A DNA stretch of 59,562 nucleotides from Psychrobacter immobilis (GTDB lineage: Bacteria; Pseudomonadota; Gammaproteobacteria; Pseudomonadales; Moraxellaceae): positions 1 through 59,562 of the forward strand of contig NZ_CAJHAD010000021.1 in the NCBI RefSeq assembly GCF_904846285.1. The letters run 5' to 3'. Of this stretch, positions 19,277 to 29,268 are shown in pieces (position 1 is the first letter of the stretch; every line of letters begins with the position of its first letter). Under the pieces are notes generated by a model. It had not been told where the DNA came from. It worked only from the letters and a program-made list of their open reading frames with translations, and ran no database searches. The position numbers and the translations under genes are program-made.

Positions 19277-21436
19277 TTACGCGGTGGCGTAAAAAGTCTC
19301 GCCTGCTGCTGCCATATCGCGAATCTTTTGCGGGGCTTCATAAGCTTTGCCAAGGTGCGCGTATTTTTCACACAGTGCCAAGTAGTTATCTAGACCCATT
19401 TGGTCGATATAACGGCAAGGTCCACCGCGGAATGGCGGGAAGCCAACACCCATAATCATCGCCATATCCGCTTCTGACGGCGTGCTGACGATGTTGTCTT
19501 CTAGGCAACGGACGGTTTCATTACAGAACGCTAGCATGGTACGGTCGATAATCGCTTGATCATCAAAGGTCTGCTTTTCGCTATCAGTCGTGGCTTTTAG
19601 CAGCTCATAAGTGGCTTCATCAGCAACTTTCTTTGGCTTGCCGCGTTTGTCCATTTCATACTTATAGAAACCAACGCCATTTTTCTGACCTAAACGTTTG
19701 TTTTCATATAAAAGCTCAATCGCGCCTTTATAATCAGGCTTCATGCGGTCAGGGAAACCTTCAGCCATGACTTCTGCGCCATGGACACCAGTATCTAAAC
19801 CAACGACGTCGATTAGATAAGCAGGACCCATCGGCCAGCCGAATTTTTCCATGACTTTATCGACATGAGCAAAATCAGCACCTTGCTTAAGTAGCAAGTC
19901 AAAGGCGCCAAAGTATGGGAATAGCACACGGTTGACTAAGAAACCTGGGCAATCATTAACCACAACGGGCACTTTACCCATTTTAGTAGCCAAGGCGACC
20001 GTAGTAGAAATGGCTTCTTCAGAAGATTTTTTACCACGAATGACTTCAACCAATGGCATACGGCTTACCGGGTTAAAGAAATGCATCCCAACGAAGTTCT
20101 CTGGACGCTCAAGTGCTTCAGCCAAGAAAGTAATAGAGATAGTTGAAGTGTTTGAGGCTAAGATACAATCATCTTTTACCAAGCCTTCCACTTCTTTTAA
20201 TACCGCACGCTTAACATTTGGATTCTCTACCACTGCTTCGATAACGATATCAGTTTCAGCAAAATCACCATAATTCAAAGTCGGACGGATACGGCTTAAG
20301 GTTTCACCCATTTTTACTGGGGTCATTTTGCCGCGTTCGACCATTTTGCCAAGTAACTTGCTGGCTTCGCCCATACCAAGGTCTAATTGCTCAGACTTGA
20401 TGTCTTTCATGATGATTGGTAAGCCTTTGCTAGCTGCTTGATAGGCGATACCACCGCCCATGATACCAGCGCCTAGTACGGCCGCTTCATTGATTTCATG
20501 TGCGTTTTTGCTATGCTGCTTCGCTAATTTTTTAACCAACTGATCGCTTAAGAACAAACCAACCAAGCTTTCTGCTTGTGGGGTTTTCGCCGCTTTTGCA
20601 AAACCAGCCGCTTCTACTTCGATTGCTTTATCACGTGGTAAATTAACGTGTTTTTCCATCGCCGCGATAGCCAGTGCTGGCGCAGGGTACTGCTTAGGAT
20701 TGGCCTTTGCAAAGATCATACCTTTTGCACTATTAAACGCCATCGCTTGCTCAAGCTGATTTAATTTAACAGGAACGAGCTTCTCTTCACGCTTCGCTTT
20801 CCAATCAAGCTCACCTGAGATACATTTTTTGACCAAATCAATGGCTGCATCTTGCAAGTCATCAGCAGCAACAGTCGCATCAACCAAGCCTAACTTTAGC
20901 GCATCAAGTGCTTTCTTTGGTGTACCAGTGGCAATCAATTCAAGCGCATTGTCGATACCAATCACACGCGTAGTACGAACGGTACCACCAAAGCCTGGGA
21001 AGATACCCAGTTGGGTTTCTGGTAGACCAATGATGGCTTTGTCGCTCATGACACGGTATTCACAAACCAAAGTCATCTCACAACCACCGCCAAGCGCCGC
21101 GCCATTGATAGCCGCTACTTTCGGAAACGGTAAATCTTCAAAGCGATTAAAGGCGTCATTAATATTAATAACCCAATCTTTAATCTCTTCTTCTGGCTGC
21201 TTAAAAGAAACAACGAATTCTGTAATATCAGCACCAGCGATAAACACGCCTTTGCTTGAAGTTACGATTAAACCCTTAACGTCATCGGTTTTTTCTAAAG
21301 CGCTAACGACTTCAGCAAATTGCTTATTGGTTTCAGCATCAAACTTATTCACGCTCTCATTTTCGGCGTTGTACTGCATGTTGGCGATGCCATCCTCTAG
21401 CATTGTCACCGTAATGCGATTTCCTTGGTATACCAT
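19277..21436 (-). CDS. fadB: Fatty acid oxidation complex alpha subunit (enoyl-CoA hydratase / 3-hydroxyacyl-CoA dehydrogenase)
   Basis: A 719-residue multifunctional protein. Residues 1-190 form the crotonase domain, with the oxyanion segments [10 protein letters not shown] and [10 protein letters not shown] and the Glu-bearing motif [14 protein letters not shown]. Residues from about 315 form the NAD-binding domain ([13 protein letters not shown]), followed by the HAD signature [14 protein letters not shown]. The C-terminal helical repeat ends near [13 protein letters not shown]. It performs hydration, epimerisation and dehydrogenation of acyl-CoA intermediates. The electrons from the acyl-CoA dehydrogenase step would reach quinone through the ETF-QO encoded at 49490. 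I see no clear FadR- or PsrA-type operator upstream. Confidence 0.97.
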   Translation of the reverse strand: MVYQGNRITVTMLEDGIANMQYNAENESVNKFDAETNKQFAEVVSALEKTDDVKGLIVTSSKGVFIAGADITEFVVSFKQPEEEIKDWVININDAFNRFEDLPFPKVAAINGAALGGGCEMTLVCEYRVMSDKAIIGLPETQLGIFPGFGGTVRTTRVIGIDNALELIATGTPKKALDALKLGLVDATVAADDLQDAAIDLVKKCISGELDWKAKREEKLVPVKLNQLEQAMAFNSAKGMIFAKANPKQYPAPALAIAAMEKHVNLPRDKAIEVEAAGFAKAAKTPQAESLVGLFLSDQLVKKLAKQHSKNAHEINEAAVLGAGIMGGGIAYQAASKGLPIIMKDIKSEQLDLGMGEASKLLGKMVERGKMTPVKMGETLSRIRPTLNYGDFAETDIVIEAVVENPNVKRAVLKEVEGLVKDDCILASNTSTISITFLAEALERPENFVGMHFFNPVSRMPLVEVIRGKKSSEEAISTTVALATKMGKVPVVVNDCPGFLVNRVLFPYFGAFDLLLKQGADFAHVDKVMEKFGWPMGPAYLIDVVGLDTGVHGAEVMAEGFPDRMKPDYKGAIELLYENKRLGQKNGVGFYKYEMDKRGKPKKVADEATYELLKATTDSEKQTFDDQAIIDRTMLAFCNETVRCLEDNIVSTPSEADMAMIMGVGFPPFRGGPCRYIDQMGLDNYLALCEKYAHLGKAYEAPQKIRDMAAAGETFYATA

Positions 21437-22194
21437 TTGGAACTCCTTGCTATATAACGAAAGCTACATTTTAAAATTAAAAGTTTTAAGGTTAAGGTAC
21501 ATAGCCAGTTATTGTTAGAAAAACGAGTAATAACACTGCCAACATACTATCTTATAAAGTTAGTACAGAGTGCGCAGTGCAGATGTCTTTATTATCCAGC
21601 GCTCATGCTTATATATTCATTTTTATGCTGAATGTTACCGCGTTAGCACAATTGAATACGGCGCCTCATTTATATACGTTTGTTACCGGTACTGATGTTA
21701 TCAATATTGACTGAACATTGAGATGATAGGTCACTTAAATAAGGTTAAAAATCCACTTTTTAAGCGCCAGACCATTTTTACGCCAATTAGTGTAGGGGAT
21801 TATGCCCCCGACTGTCACAAGCTAATACCATACTCGCAAGTCACTCTTAAGTCGACACTAACCCTTTACCTTGCTGCCAAGGTGCTTTAAGTGACCGCTT
21901 GTATACTGAGATTATATGATGAGCGCTATTCATTCAATCTTTAGAGCTTTCCATCTTGATAAACAGCACTTTTCTATTTACAACTCCTCTGCATTATCAA
22001 AACATATCCAACGTCTAAGTTAAATCAATAATACGTAACGATGGCTTGTTGTATTATTTCCGTCTTTTTTAAGCCAATTTCTTAACATTAAACCGCCAAA
22101 AATGCGTCATTGATAATACTCGCGGCATAAGGAATATAATCTATCATGCTACACTAGCGCTATTTTTATTATTCACCTGATAGATGGTTGGGTT
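21437..22194. other. Long spacer between fadB and ispA
   Basis: A 758-base non-coding stretch between divergent genes. It contains the inverted-repeat element at 21729-21896. A 34-codon reading frame at 21918 has no ribosome site and looks spurious. Promoters for fadB and ispA should lie at the two ends, but no convincing pair was identified. Confidence 0.5.
21729..21896. repeat. Inverted-repeat-flanked element with internal hairpins
   Basis: A perfect 11-base inverted repeat, GGTCACTTAAA at 21729-21739 and TTTAAGTGACC at 21886-21896, bounds 168 bases. Inside are a GGGG-N6-CCCC hairpin near 21795-21809 and ACCTTG-CTGC-CAAGGT at 21868-21883. It has the size and shape of a small MITE-like element or a structured RNA. 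No target-site duplication is obvious, and no second copy was noticed in the window. Confidence 0.45.
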
Positions 22195-23301
22195 ATGACT
22201 GTTTCTACTTCTACTATTACGCCAAGCCTGATGCCTGCAAGACTTGTATCTTTTGCTAGCTTTGATAACAATACTGAGCAATTTCATAGCGCCGTGCGCG
22301 CGCAACTGTCGCAAGATATCGAGGTGCTGTTTGCTTATGCTGAGCTGCCAAGCCCGCTGCTTGATGCCTGCCGTTATGTGATGACAGGTACTGGTAAATT
22401 GGTACGTCCGTTGTTGGTCGCCAGTGCCTTTGATAGTGTCAATCAAAGCAATGCTAATGCCAATGAAAATACAGATAAAAGCACTGATAATAAAAACAGT
22501 ATGGCTAACGCTGATGGTTTGGAAGCTCTATTAGAAAACGACTCAGATTATGATATGGCGCGCCGTGCAGCTTTAGCGGTTGAATTACTACATACTTATT
22601 CATTGGTGCATGATGACTTGCCATGTATGGACGATGACGAACTGCGCCGTGGTCAGCCAACCGCGCATATCGTCTTTGAAGAGTCGACCGCCCTACTGGC
22701 AGGTGACGTATTACAGACGTTAGCTTTTGAAGTGCTGACCGCCGAGATGCCAACCTTTGCGCCTTTTGATTCAGCTATCGCCAGCCAATTAATCGCCATA
22801 TTTGCGCCGCGTGCCAGACGTATGGTGTCGGGTCAAATGCTCGACCTCAATGCCGAAGCCACTACTGGCATTTCACAAAACGATTTAGAAGCTATCCACC
22901 GTGATAAAACCGGTGCATTAATTGAAGCGGCGATGCTTATGGGTGGTATTTGCGCTGGTGCTACCGCTCCGCAGCGTATGGCTCTGCAAGAGTGCGCCCA
23001 GCATATTGGTCTGGCTTTTCAGGTTCAAGACGATATCTTAGATGTGACTACTAGCACCGATACGCTTGGCAAACCTGCTGGCAGTGATGAAAAACTAGAT
23101 AAATCCACCTATGTAAAATTGATGGGTGTTGAGCAGGCAACCAGCTACGCGCAATCGCTATTTGATGACGGACGCGCCGCCATTATCCGCGAGTTGAGCA
23201 GCCGTGAATTAAGCAGTCGTGAGTTTAGTAGCGAAAAAGACAGTGCAGACAACAACGCACTACTGGCACTCATTGAGTGGCTATGGTCGCGGAAAAAATA
23301 A
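22195..23301 (+). CDS. ispA: Farnesyl diphosphate synthase (class I polyprenyl synthase)
   Basis: A 368-residue prenyltransferase that condenses IPP with DMAPP and GPP. The first Asp-rich motif is HDDLPCMDDDELRRG (from Asp140), with the four-residue spacing of bacterial short-chain synthases. The second is QVQDDILD. GKLVRP supplies the IPP-binding residues. It is longer than the usual 300 residues because of two low-complexity insertions: an Asn-rich one at about residues 83-107, and a C-terminal one with a tandem RELSS repeat near 331-345. The start is not firmly fixed; 22228 is an alternative. DUF72 follows 57 bases later. Confidence 0.93.
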   Translation: MTVSTSTITPSLMPARLVSFASFDNNTEQFHSAVRAQLSQDIEVLFAYAELPSPLLDACRYVMTGTGKLVRPLLVASAFDSVNQSNANANENTDKSTDNKNSMANADGLEALLENDSDYDMARRAALAVELLHTYSLVHDDLPCMDDDELRRGQPTAHIVFEESTALLAGDVLQTLAFEVLTAEMPTFAPFDSAIASQLIAIFAPRARRMVSGQMLDLNAEATTGISQNDLEAIHRDKTGALIEAAMLMGGICAGATAPQRMALQECAQHIGLAFQVQDDILDVTTSTDTLGKPAGSDEKLDKSTYVKLMGVEQATSYAQSLFDDGRAAIIRELSSRELSSREFSSEKDSADNNALLALIEWLWSRKK

Positions 23302-23358
23302 CGTCATAAGAAACGAGCTAAATATTTTAATTATTAAAAATAGCAAAGGGTGGTCAAT

Positions 23359-24177
23359 ATGGAAAGTGCCCCTACTCCGCGTATTTACCTTGGCACGGGC
23401 GGTTATAGCGATACCGATTTACTCGGCACGCTATATCCAACTGGCACCAAAAAGACGGACTTCTTATGTGAGTACGCCAAGCAATATGGCGCGGTAGAAG
23501 TTAACAGTACCTTTTATGCGCCTATCGGGCAAAAAGCCTTTGCAGGTATGGTCAATAAAGCCTATGCCGAAGCAAATAGCCAATTGAAATTTGCCGTTAA
23601 ACTTCATCAGGATTTTACCCATGCGCGCAAAGGCACTGCCGAGCACGCGCAAGCATTTCTTACTGCTCTCACCCCGCTTATCGAAGCCAATGCTCTCGCG
23701 CCATTATTACTGCAATTTCCACATGGCTTTGACCGTACCCGCGAGCATCGGCTGTATCTGGCAAATCTCGTTAGTTGGTTCAAAGACTATCCACTCGCTA
23801 TTGAGTTTCGTCATAATGGCTGGCATACCTCGCAAGTGGTCGATAGCTTTATCGAGCAAGGTTTGATTTGGTGTAGCGTAGATTATCCCAAAGTCAGTGG
23901 TCTACCGCCGTCACGGCTGATATTCACCCAGCGCACGGGCTATCTGCGTATGCATGGTAATAATCTAAACTGGTGGGATGCGATGAGCGCTGCCGACCGT
24001 CATGATTATCGTTATAGTGAAGCGGAGATGCAGGACTGGGCGCAAACGATTGCCAATCAGCGTCAGCATTTTGATGCGTTATATATATTCTTCCAAAATA
24101 CGGTTAATGCGCATGCGTATTATAATATTGCTATGTTGCGTGAGGCGTTGGGTAAGTTTGGTTTTGAGATTCTATGA
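23359..24177 (+). CDS. DUF72 family protein
   Basis: A 272-residue member of the DUF72 (YecE-like) family, a TIM-barrel-like fold of unknown function. Family marks are LGTGGYSD at the N terminus, VEVNSTFYA, QFPHGF, AIEFRHNGW, and the C-terminal IFFQNTVNAHA. A GTG nine bases upstream is in frame, but AAAGGG abuts it; the ATG at 23359 has the right spacing. It is probably cotranscribed with ispA. The function is unknown. Confidence 0.9.
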   Translation: MESAPTPRIYLGTGGYSDTDLLGTLYPTGTKKTDFLCEYAKQYGAVEVNSTFYAPIGQKAFAGMVNKAYAEANSQLKFAVKLHQDFTHARKGTAEHAQAFLTALTPLIEANALAPLLLQFPHGFDRTREHRLYLANLVSWFKDYPLAIEFRHNGWHTSQVVDSFIEQGLIWCSVDYPKVSGLPPSRLIFTQRTGYLRMHGNNLNWWDAMSAADRHDYRYSEAEMQDWAQTIANQRQHFDALYIFFQNTVNAHAYYNIAMLREALGKFGFEIL

Positions 24178-24222
24178 TATTTATAAACTACTAAACGATT
24201 TTACTAAATGGGTCTTTAAAAA

Positions 24223-25098
24223 ATGTCAAATAAAAAAGTCAGAAGTTATTGTCGCAGTTGTGGGCAATCTACCAACCACAACATACTTGCTGAGCAAATA
24301 GATTCTTTCCGAGAGGACTACGAGTATGATCAAACTTATCAAATTCTCGAGTGCCTTGGGTGTGACACTAAATCTTTTAGAGACGTACTTGAAGAGATTC
24401 AACATGCTTTTCAAATTTCTCAAAATGAATGGGAAGTTCCAACTTCCATTACTGTTTACCCTCGATTCATCAAAGATCATCGTTCTTTAGATGGCGAATA
24501 CCATCTGCCAGTTACAGTTAGACAAATATATAAGGAAGTACTCCTAGCTTTTCAGGAAGAAGCTCTTATTCTTGCAGGATTAGGATTAAGAGGAACAGTT
24601 GAAGCAGTCTGTAATGATTTGAAGGTTACTGGTCGAGACCTCGAAATTAAGATATCTAAGTTAGCAACTGCAGGTTATATTTCTCGTAGAGATGCTGAAC
24701 GACTACATGGAATCAGATTTATGGGAAATGACGCCGCTCATAAGATCAAAAAACCCAATACAATTCAACTATCAGCTGCTTTAAAGATAGTCGAACATAT
24801 GCTTTTAAGCGTTTATATTCTTGAAGAACAAATACAAGGTAATATCGATACATTAATAACAGAGTTTATGCAATTCGAAAAGATATTGAACAAGAAACTT
24901 GAACATTTTAACTCAGGGGATGAAGTGCCAATTATGGGTATATTTGGCAGCGATATTCGTCGAATAAAAAACTCATTGCCTGACTTGGAAGCTGAACTTA
25001 TAAAACAGATTGATGCTGGCACAATTACAAATATTAAGAAGGGAAAGATAGATAAATACGAATACTCAAAACATGACCTTCAACATTTTATATTATAG
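24223..25098 (+). CDS. DUF4145-like protein with N-terminal zinc ribbon, foreign codon use
   Basis: A 291-residue protein. Two CxxC pairs (Cys10/Cys13 and Cys44/Cys47) form a likely zinc ribbon. The central helical region carries the DUF4145 signature RFMGNDAAH (Arg165 to His173). The C-terminal third is predicted helical or coiled-coil and charged. DUF4145 modules often occur as accessory domains in restriction and other defence-type proteins; here the domain stands alone. Codon use differs from the neighbours: AGA for Arg, GGA for Gly and A/T third positions dominate, as in the run GGATTAGGATTAAGAGGAAC near 24578. This suggests horizontal acquisition. It shares a terminator with sodB. The function is unknown. 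Confidence 0.75.
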   Translation: MSNKKVRSYCRSCGQSTNHNILAEQIDSFREDYEYDQTYQILECLGCDTKSFRDVLEEIQHAFQISQNEWEVPTSITVYPRFIKDHRSLDGEYHLPVTVRQIYKEVLLAFQEEALILAGLGLRGTVEAVCNDLKVTGRDLEIKISKLATAGYISRRDAERLHGIRFMGNDAAHKIKKPNTIQLSAALKIVEHMLLSVYILEEQIQGNIDTLITEFMQFEKILNKKLEHFNSGDEVPIMGIFGSDIRRIKNSLPDLEAELIKQIDAGTITNIKKGKIDKYEYSKHDLQHFIL

Positions 25099-25146
25099 TG
25101 AATAATTTACTGAAAGCACTTTGAAAAGATATCGGCTTAACCAAAT

Positions 25147-25177
25147 AAAAAAGGACGCCTCGCAGCGTCCTTTTTTA
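25147..25177. terminator. Bidirectional terminator between the DUF4145-like gene and sodB
   Basis: The stem AAAAAAGGACGC / GCGTCCTTTTTT with a 6-base loop lies between convergent genes. Confidence 0.92.
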
Positions 25178-25202
25178 TCAATCAAATACTAAGTCTTAAA
25201 GA

Positions 25203-25832
25203 TTACTCTTCAACACCAGCATCTTGACCTTTATATTTAGCGTTTGCGTAGTCCCAGTTCACTAGCTTTTCTAGGAACGTATCAACATAGTCAGGACGAC
25301 GGTTACGATAATCGATGTAGTAGGCATGTTCCCACACGTCACAAGTCAATACTGCTACTTGGTCATGTGCAAGTGGCGTATCAGCGTTAGCTGTTTTGGC
25401 GATAGACAATTTGCCACCGACTTTATCAGCCACTAGCCAAGCCCAACCAGAACCGAACTGAGTCAATGCTGCGTTTTTGAACTCTTCACGGAATTTATCA
25501 TAGCTACCAAAATCTTCTTCGATTTTCGCTTTCAAGTCACCAGTAGGTTCGCCGCCGCCATTGTCTGGCGTCATGCAGTTCCAATAAAACGTGTGGTTCC
25601 ATACTTGGGCTGCTTGGTTAAACATACCTTGTTTGCTGTCATCTTTAGCGGTTGCTACGATGATTTCTGACAAAGTTTTGTCTTCTAGACCAGAACCTGG
25701 TAGCAATTCGTTTAACTTAGTCACATATGCGTTGTGATGCTTGTCATGATGGTATTCTAGCGTTTCAGCACTGATATGTGGCTCTAGCGCGTCTTTTGCA
25801 TACGGTAGTTCTGGTAATGTAATCTTTGACAT
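25203..25832 (-). CDS. sodB: Superoxide dismutase [Fe]
   Basis: A 209-residue Fe/Mn-family superoxide dismutase. Metal ligands are His28 (LEYHHDKHH), the His in VWNHTFYW, and the Asp and His of DVWEHAYY. AAQVWNHTFYWNCMTP and FGSGWAWLV are of the iron type. It is cytosolic, with no signal peptide, and converts superoxide to peroxide and oxygen. A long spacer lies upstream. No clear Fur box was seen. Confidence 0.96.
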   Translation of the reverse strand: MSKITLPELPYAKDALEPHISAETLEYHHDKHHNAYVTKLNELLPGSGLEDKTLSEIIVATAKDDSKQGMFNQAAQVWNHTFYWNCMTPDNGGGEPTGDLKAKIEEDFGSYDKFREEFKNAALTQFGSGWAWLVADKVGGKLSIAKTANADTPLAHDQVAVLTCDVWEHAYYIDYRNRRPDYVDTFLEKLVNWDYANAKYKGQDAGVEE

Positions 25833-26352
25833 ATTATTTTATCCTTGCTGGTTTAGCCATTAGTATTAGGTATAGCTTAAAACAAACGCTATAAATTATG
25901 AGACTAAATTGGCTTAGTTTATTGTTAGAGAAATTTAACACTCACTAGGCTAACACATAATGCGGTAAACCTAAAAAAGCGCTAAATTTGAAAGTTATCT
26001 TAAGCGAGCAACACTCAATAGTTATTATATCGTTAAATACGAGAAATTTTAAACACTCAGAATTTTTAAATACCAAGTCATTAAACATCAAAACCGTCAA
26101 ATGCCAAAACATGGACTTAAAAAACATTATTAGCATTTAAAACTATTTACTAACGATTAAAGCTATTATTAACTTTAAGTTCACAAGCTATAAGATATAA
26201 TTCACTGTAGCTTGTTGCCTATTATAGCAATAGTGACGACAAATATCAGTTACCAAATGTTATGAATCAGCGATTCGTTATGCTAATTGGTAATTTAGCC
26301 GATGCTAGCCTAGAATATGCACGTATAAGCGACTCAATGACGGATAAAGAAT
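25833..26352. other. AT-rich spacer between sodB and rdgB
   Basis: A 520-base divergent spacer. It is AT-rich and holds the nested palindrome at 26250-26293, plus presumably both promoters. No gene or RNA was recognised. Confidence 0.45.
26250..26293. repeat. Nested palindrome upstream of rdgB
   Basis: TTACCAA (26250-26256) and TTGGTAA (26287-26293) enclose a second perfect palindrome, GAATC-AGC-GATTC (26264-26276). It could be an operator or a hairpin. It lies 60 bases before the rdgB start. Confidence 0.4.
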
Positions 26353-27033
26353 ATGAATCAAGCCAGTGCCACAGAGACTCATCAACAAGCATCCACCTTA
26401 AATGATTCAAATCCAGACACACCACAAAACCAATGGGTGCTCGCCAGTAACAATAAAGGCAAACTTGCTGAGTTTACCCGCCTATTTGCTGAGGCAGATT
26501 TGGATGTGACGATTGTCCCGCAAGGTCAGCTTGATATCGACGATGCAATCGAGGATGGATTAAGCTTCGTTGAAAACGCTATCATCAAAGCCCGTCATGC
26601 CAGCCGAGCAAGCGGATTACCTGCGATTGCTGATGATTCAGGGTTATGCGTGCCAGCATTGGGCAACGCACCCGGTATCTACTCTGCCCGCTATGCAGGC
26701 GAGCACGGCAATGACAGTAAAAACAATGCTAAGCTTGTTGGCGACTTGCAGCCTATTCGCGCAGCACAGCCAGATGCCGCTATTAAAGGCATGTTCGTTT
26801 GCGTATTGGCGATGGTGCGTCACGCCGATGACCCGTTACCGATTATCGCTCAAGGTTTATGGCACGGTGAGATTTTGGCGGCGCCGCATGGTGATGGCGG
26901 TTTTGGTTATGACCCGCTGTTTTGGTTGCCAGAGTTGCAAGCAACGGCGGCAAGCCTCAGCGCTGCTGATAAAAACAGCATCAGTCATCGCGGTCAGGCG
27001 ATTGAGCAATTATTGAGGCAGTTGCCGTTATAA
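26353..27033 (+). CDS. rdgB: XTP/dITP diphosphatase (RdgB/HAM1)
   Basis: A 226-residue house-cleaning pyrophosphatase that removes dITP and XTP. The substrate motif is SNNKGK (residues 32-37). The catalytic segment is AIADDSGLCV (Asp94, Asp95), followed by APGIYSARYAG. The C-terminal motif is FGYDPLF and then SHRGQA. About 27 polar residues precede the domain (MNQASATETHQQ), an extension absent in most relatives. Monocistronic. Confidence 0.94.
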   Translation: MNQASATETHQQASTLNDSNPDTPQNQWVLASNNKGKLAEFTRLFAEADLDVTIVPQGQLDIDDAIEDGLSFVENAIIKARHASRASGLPAIADDSGLCVPALGNAPGIYSARYAGEHGNDSKNNAKLVGDLQPIRAAQPDAAIKGMFVCVLAMVRHADDPLPIIAQGLWHGEILAAPHGDGGFGYDPLFWLPELQATAASLSAADKNSISHRGQAIEQLLRQLPL

Positions 27034-27447
27034 TCTTATAACGTTATTAGCTTACCTGTTATGAACTTATTTGGTAATAAGCGGGAAAATTAAAGCAAAG
27101 TTAAGCTCATAAATCATCCAAGGGTCAATTAAACAGATAATTTTTACTTTGACAAACAGATAGATTATACTGTTCTACTTTTAAAATTTTGTTGAAAGCC
27201 GTTATTTGTCTGTATAATTAAGCAAAAGGCGTTATTATGCGACTTATTTACGGTTAATATTGATATCAGATAGCGTCTATTCAGATAAAGCATTTCTCAT
27301 TTTTGTGTCAGCAGCGATTGTTATGGGCACGGACGGCGAAATTGCGCGCTATCAATATCCCCTATTTATTCCAACGGCAACCAGTAGCACACGCGTATTT
27401 TGCAGCATGGTTGTCTATTATTATTTAATCATAAAGGTGTAATTAAC
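27034..27447. other. Spacer with the tig promoter and long leader
   Basis: A 414-base spacer. A -10 element TATAAT is at 27213-27218, with a TTGAAA 15 bases upstream (short spacing). The resulting leader of about 220 bases has a GC-richer part around 27325-27395. A 60-codon TTG-initiated frame inside it looks spurious. Confidence 0.4.
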
Positions 27448-28791
27448 ATGGCTACAGATTTACAAGTCACAACCAACAAGCTATCTAACAAAGAAACTCA
27501 GCTAACGGTTAAAGTCCCTGTCGAAAAAATTCAAAATAAAGTTGAAGGCCGTATTCGCCAAGTGGCGAAAACTGCCAAGATTGACGGTTTCCGTAAAGGT
27601 AACGTTCCTATGTCACATATCCGTTCACAGTACGGTGCTGGCATTCAACAAGAAGTCATCAACGATGTGATCCGTGATACCGTATTCGAAGCGATCAAAT
27701 CTGAAGATATCCGCGCGGTTGGCATGCCTAACATCGATGACGTGAAACTTGAAGATGATTTCTTGGTATATCAAGCGACTGTTGAAATCTTCCCAGAAAT
27801 CGACGTTCAAGGTATCGATGAAATCGAAGTTGAGCGTCACACAGCGACGGTTAGCGACGAAGACGTTGACACCATGATTGAAAACCTACAAAAGCAACGT
27901 GAAGAATTCGTTGAGAAGAAAGGGAAAGCGGCCAAAGACAACCAAGTCACGTTTGACTTTGAAGGCTCAATCGACGGCGAGAAATTCGAAGGCGGTTCTG
28001 CTGAAGACTTCAAATTGGTTATCGGTAGCAACCAGATGATTCCAGGCTTTGAAGATGGCATTAAAGGCATGAAAGCTGGCGAAGAAAAAGTTATCGACGT
28101 CACTTTCCCAGAAGATTACCAAGCTGAAAACTTAGCTGGTAAAGAAGCGCAGTTTAAAATCAACGTAAAACTAGTTGAAAAATCAAAACTACCTGAAATC
28201 GATGATGCGTTCCTAGAGCTGTTCGGTGTTAAAGAAGGCGGCGTTGAGAAATTAAAAGAAGACGTCCGTAAAAACATGGAACGCGAAATCAAAAATGCGG
28301 CGCGTAGCCAAGTAAAACAAGCGACGTTTGATGCGTTGTTAGAGAAGAACGAGTTTGACGTACCAAACGCCATGCTAGAGCAAGAAATCGAGCGTCAACG
28401 CAACATGATGATGCAACGTTTTTCTCAGCAGTTCGGTGCCAATGCTGATAGCTTCGATAAAGACATGCTACCGAATGAGCTATTTGAAGAGCAAGCGCTA
28501 CGTGCTGCCCGTCTTGGCATCATCGTTGCTCGCGTTATCGACACCAAAGGCTTAGAAGTCGATCAAGAGCGTGTTGAAAGCTTTATCAAAGAAGCCGCTG
28601 AAAACTACGAAGATCCAAGCGAGGTCATCGAATACTACACCAATGACAAGCAACAACGCGCTAACATTGAGTCTGTGGTTCTAGAAGACCAAGTGGTCGA
28701 TTATCTAATCGAGCAAGGCAAAGTAACTGACAAAGAAGTTAGCTACCAAGACCTATTGGCTGCTCAGCAACAACAGCAGCAAGGTATGTAA
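27448..28791 (+). CDS. tig: Trigger factor
   Basis: A 447-residue ribosome-associated chaperone and prolyl isomerase. The ribosome-binding signature GFRKGNVP is at residues 47-54. The FKBP-type domain runs from about 150 to 245 ([17 protein letters not shown] to the VKLVEKS end). The C-terminal chaperone domain is helical and ends in a Gln-rich tail (QQQQQQGM). A start at 27400 is in frame, but AAAGGTG is positioned for the ATG at 27448, and [11 protein letters not shown] is the family N terminus. It is followed by its own terminator and then clpP-clpX, the conserved order. Confidence 0.96.
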   Translation: MATDLQVTTNKLSNKETQLTVKVPVEKIQNKVEGRIRQVAKTAKIDGFRKGNVPMSHIRSQYGAGIQQEVINDVIRDTVFEAIKSEDIRAVGMPNIDDVKLEDDFLVYQATVEIFPEIDVQGIDEIEVERHTATVSDEDVDTMIENLQKQREEFVEKKGKAAKDNQVTFDFEGSIDGEKFEGGSAEDFKLVIGSNQMIPGFEDGIKGMKAGEEKVIDVTFPEDYQAENLAGKEAQFKINVKLVEKSKLPEIDDAFLELFGVKEGGVEKLKEDVRKNMEREIKNAARSQVKQATFDALLEKNEFDVPNAMLEQEIERQRNMMMQRFSQQFGANADSFDKDMLPNELFEEQALRAARLGIIVARVIDTKGLEVDQERVESFIKEAAENYEDPSEVIEYYTNDKQQRANIESVVLEDQVVDYLIEQGKVTDKEVSYQDLLAAQQQQQQGM

Positions 28792-28828
28792 TTTAGCGCT
28801 TTAGCGTTACTGCTCTAAAATGTATTAC

Positions 28829-28860
28829 GAATGCCCTAACTTCTGGTTAGGGCATTTTTA
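28829..28860 (+). terminator. Terminator after tig
   Basis: The hairpin AATGCCCTAAC / GTTAGGGCATT with a 5-base loop is followed by a T-run, 38 bases past the stop. Confidence 0.9.
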
Positions 28861-29268
28861 TTGCTGGCTTATTAGCGGCTTTTATTCAGTGTTTATTCAT
28901 ACTACCCTTGATAAATAGGCATAGACGCCTTATTAATAGGGAGTCATTTATCATTTGTCACATTAAAAAGTTACTATTGGCCTGATAAAAAAGTTACCAT
29001 TAGCTCAATTATTTTTAGCGGTGACTGTTTTTAAACGCTTTTATTTCTAGCTGTTATCTAGAATAACTTTTAAGCGCCGTCTTCAATCAAGAATATGATT
29101 GGCGACTTGCTAGCGATATTTAGAGCATTTAATTGAAGCTAATGGGTTTTATTAACAGACGGCTTTTATTAACAGACAGCAATGTTTACAATGATAACCA
29201 CCATAAAAATTTAGCCAACGACTACTCTATATTTCTTTATTTTATGTACTTATAAACAGGACATCTTT
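28861..29268. other. Spacer between tig and clpP with tandem duplications
   Basis: About 400 non-coding bases. They contain two short tandem duplications: AAAAAGTTACTATTGGC (28965) with an imperfect copy at 28987, and TTTTATTAACAGACGGC (29147-29163) with a 16/17 copy at 29164-29180. No sigma-32-type promoter was recognised before clpP. Confidence 0.45.

Noticed and set aside
21918..22022. A 34-codon frame between fadB and ispA
   Set aside because: No ribosome site and no conserved features; likely chance.
27260..27442. A 60-codon frame in the tig leader
   Set aside because: It starts with TTG, has no ribosome site and overlaps the tig leader region; composition is not protein-like.
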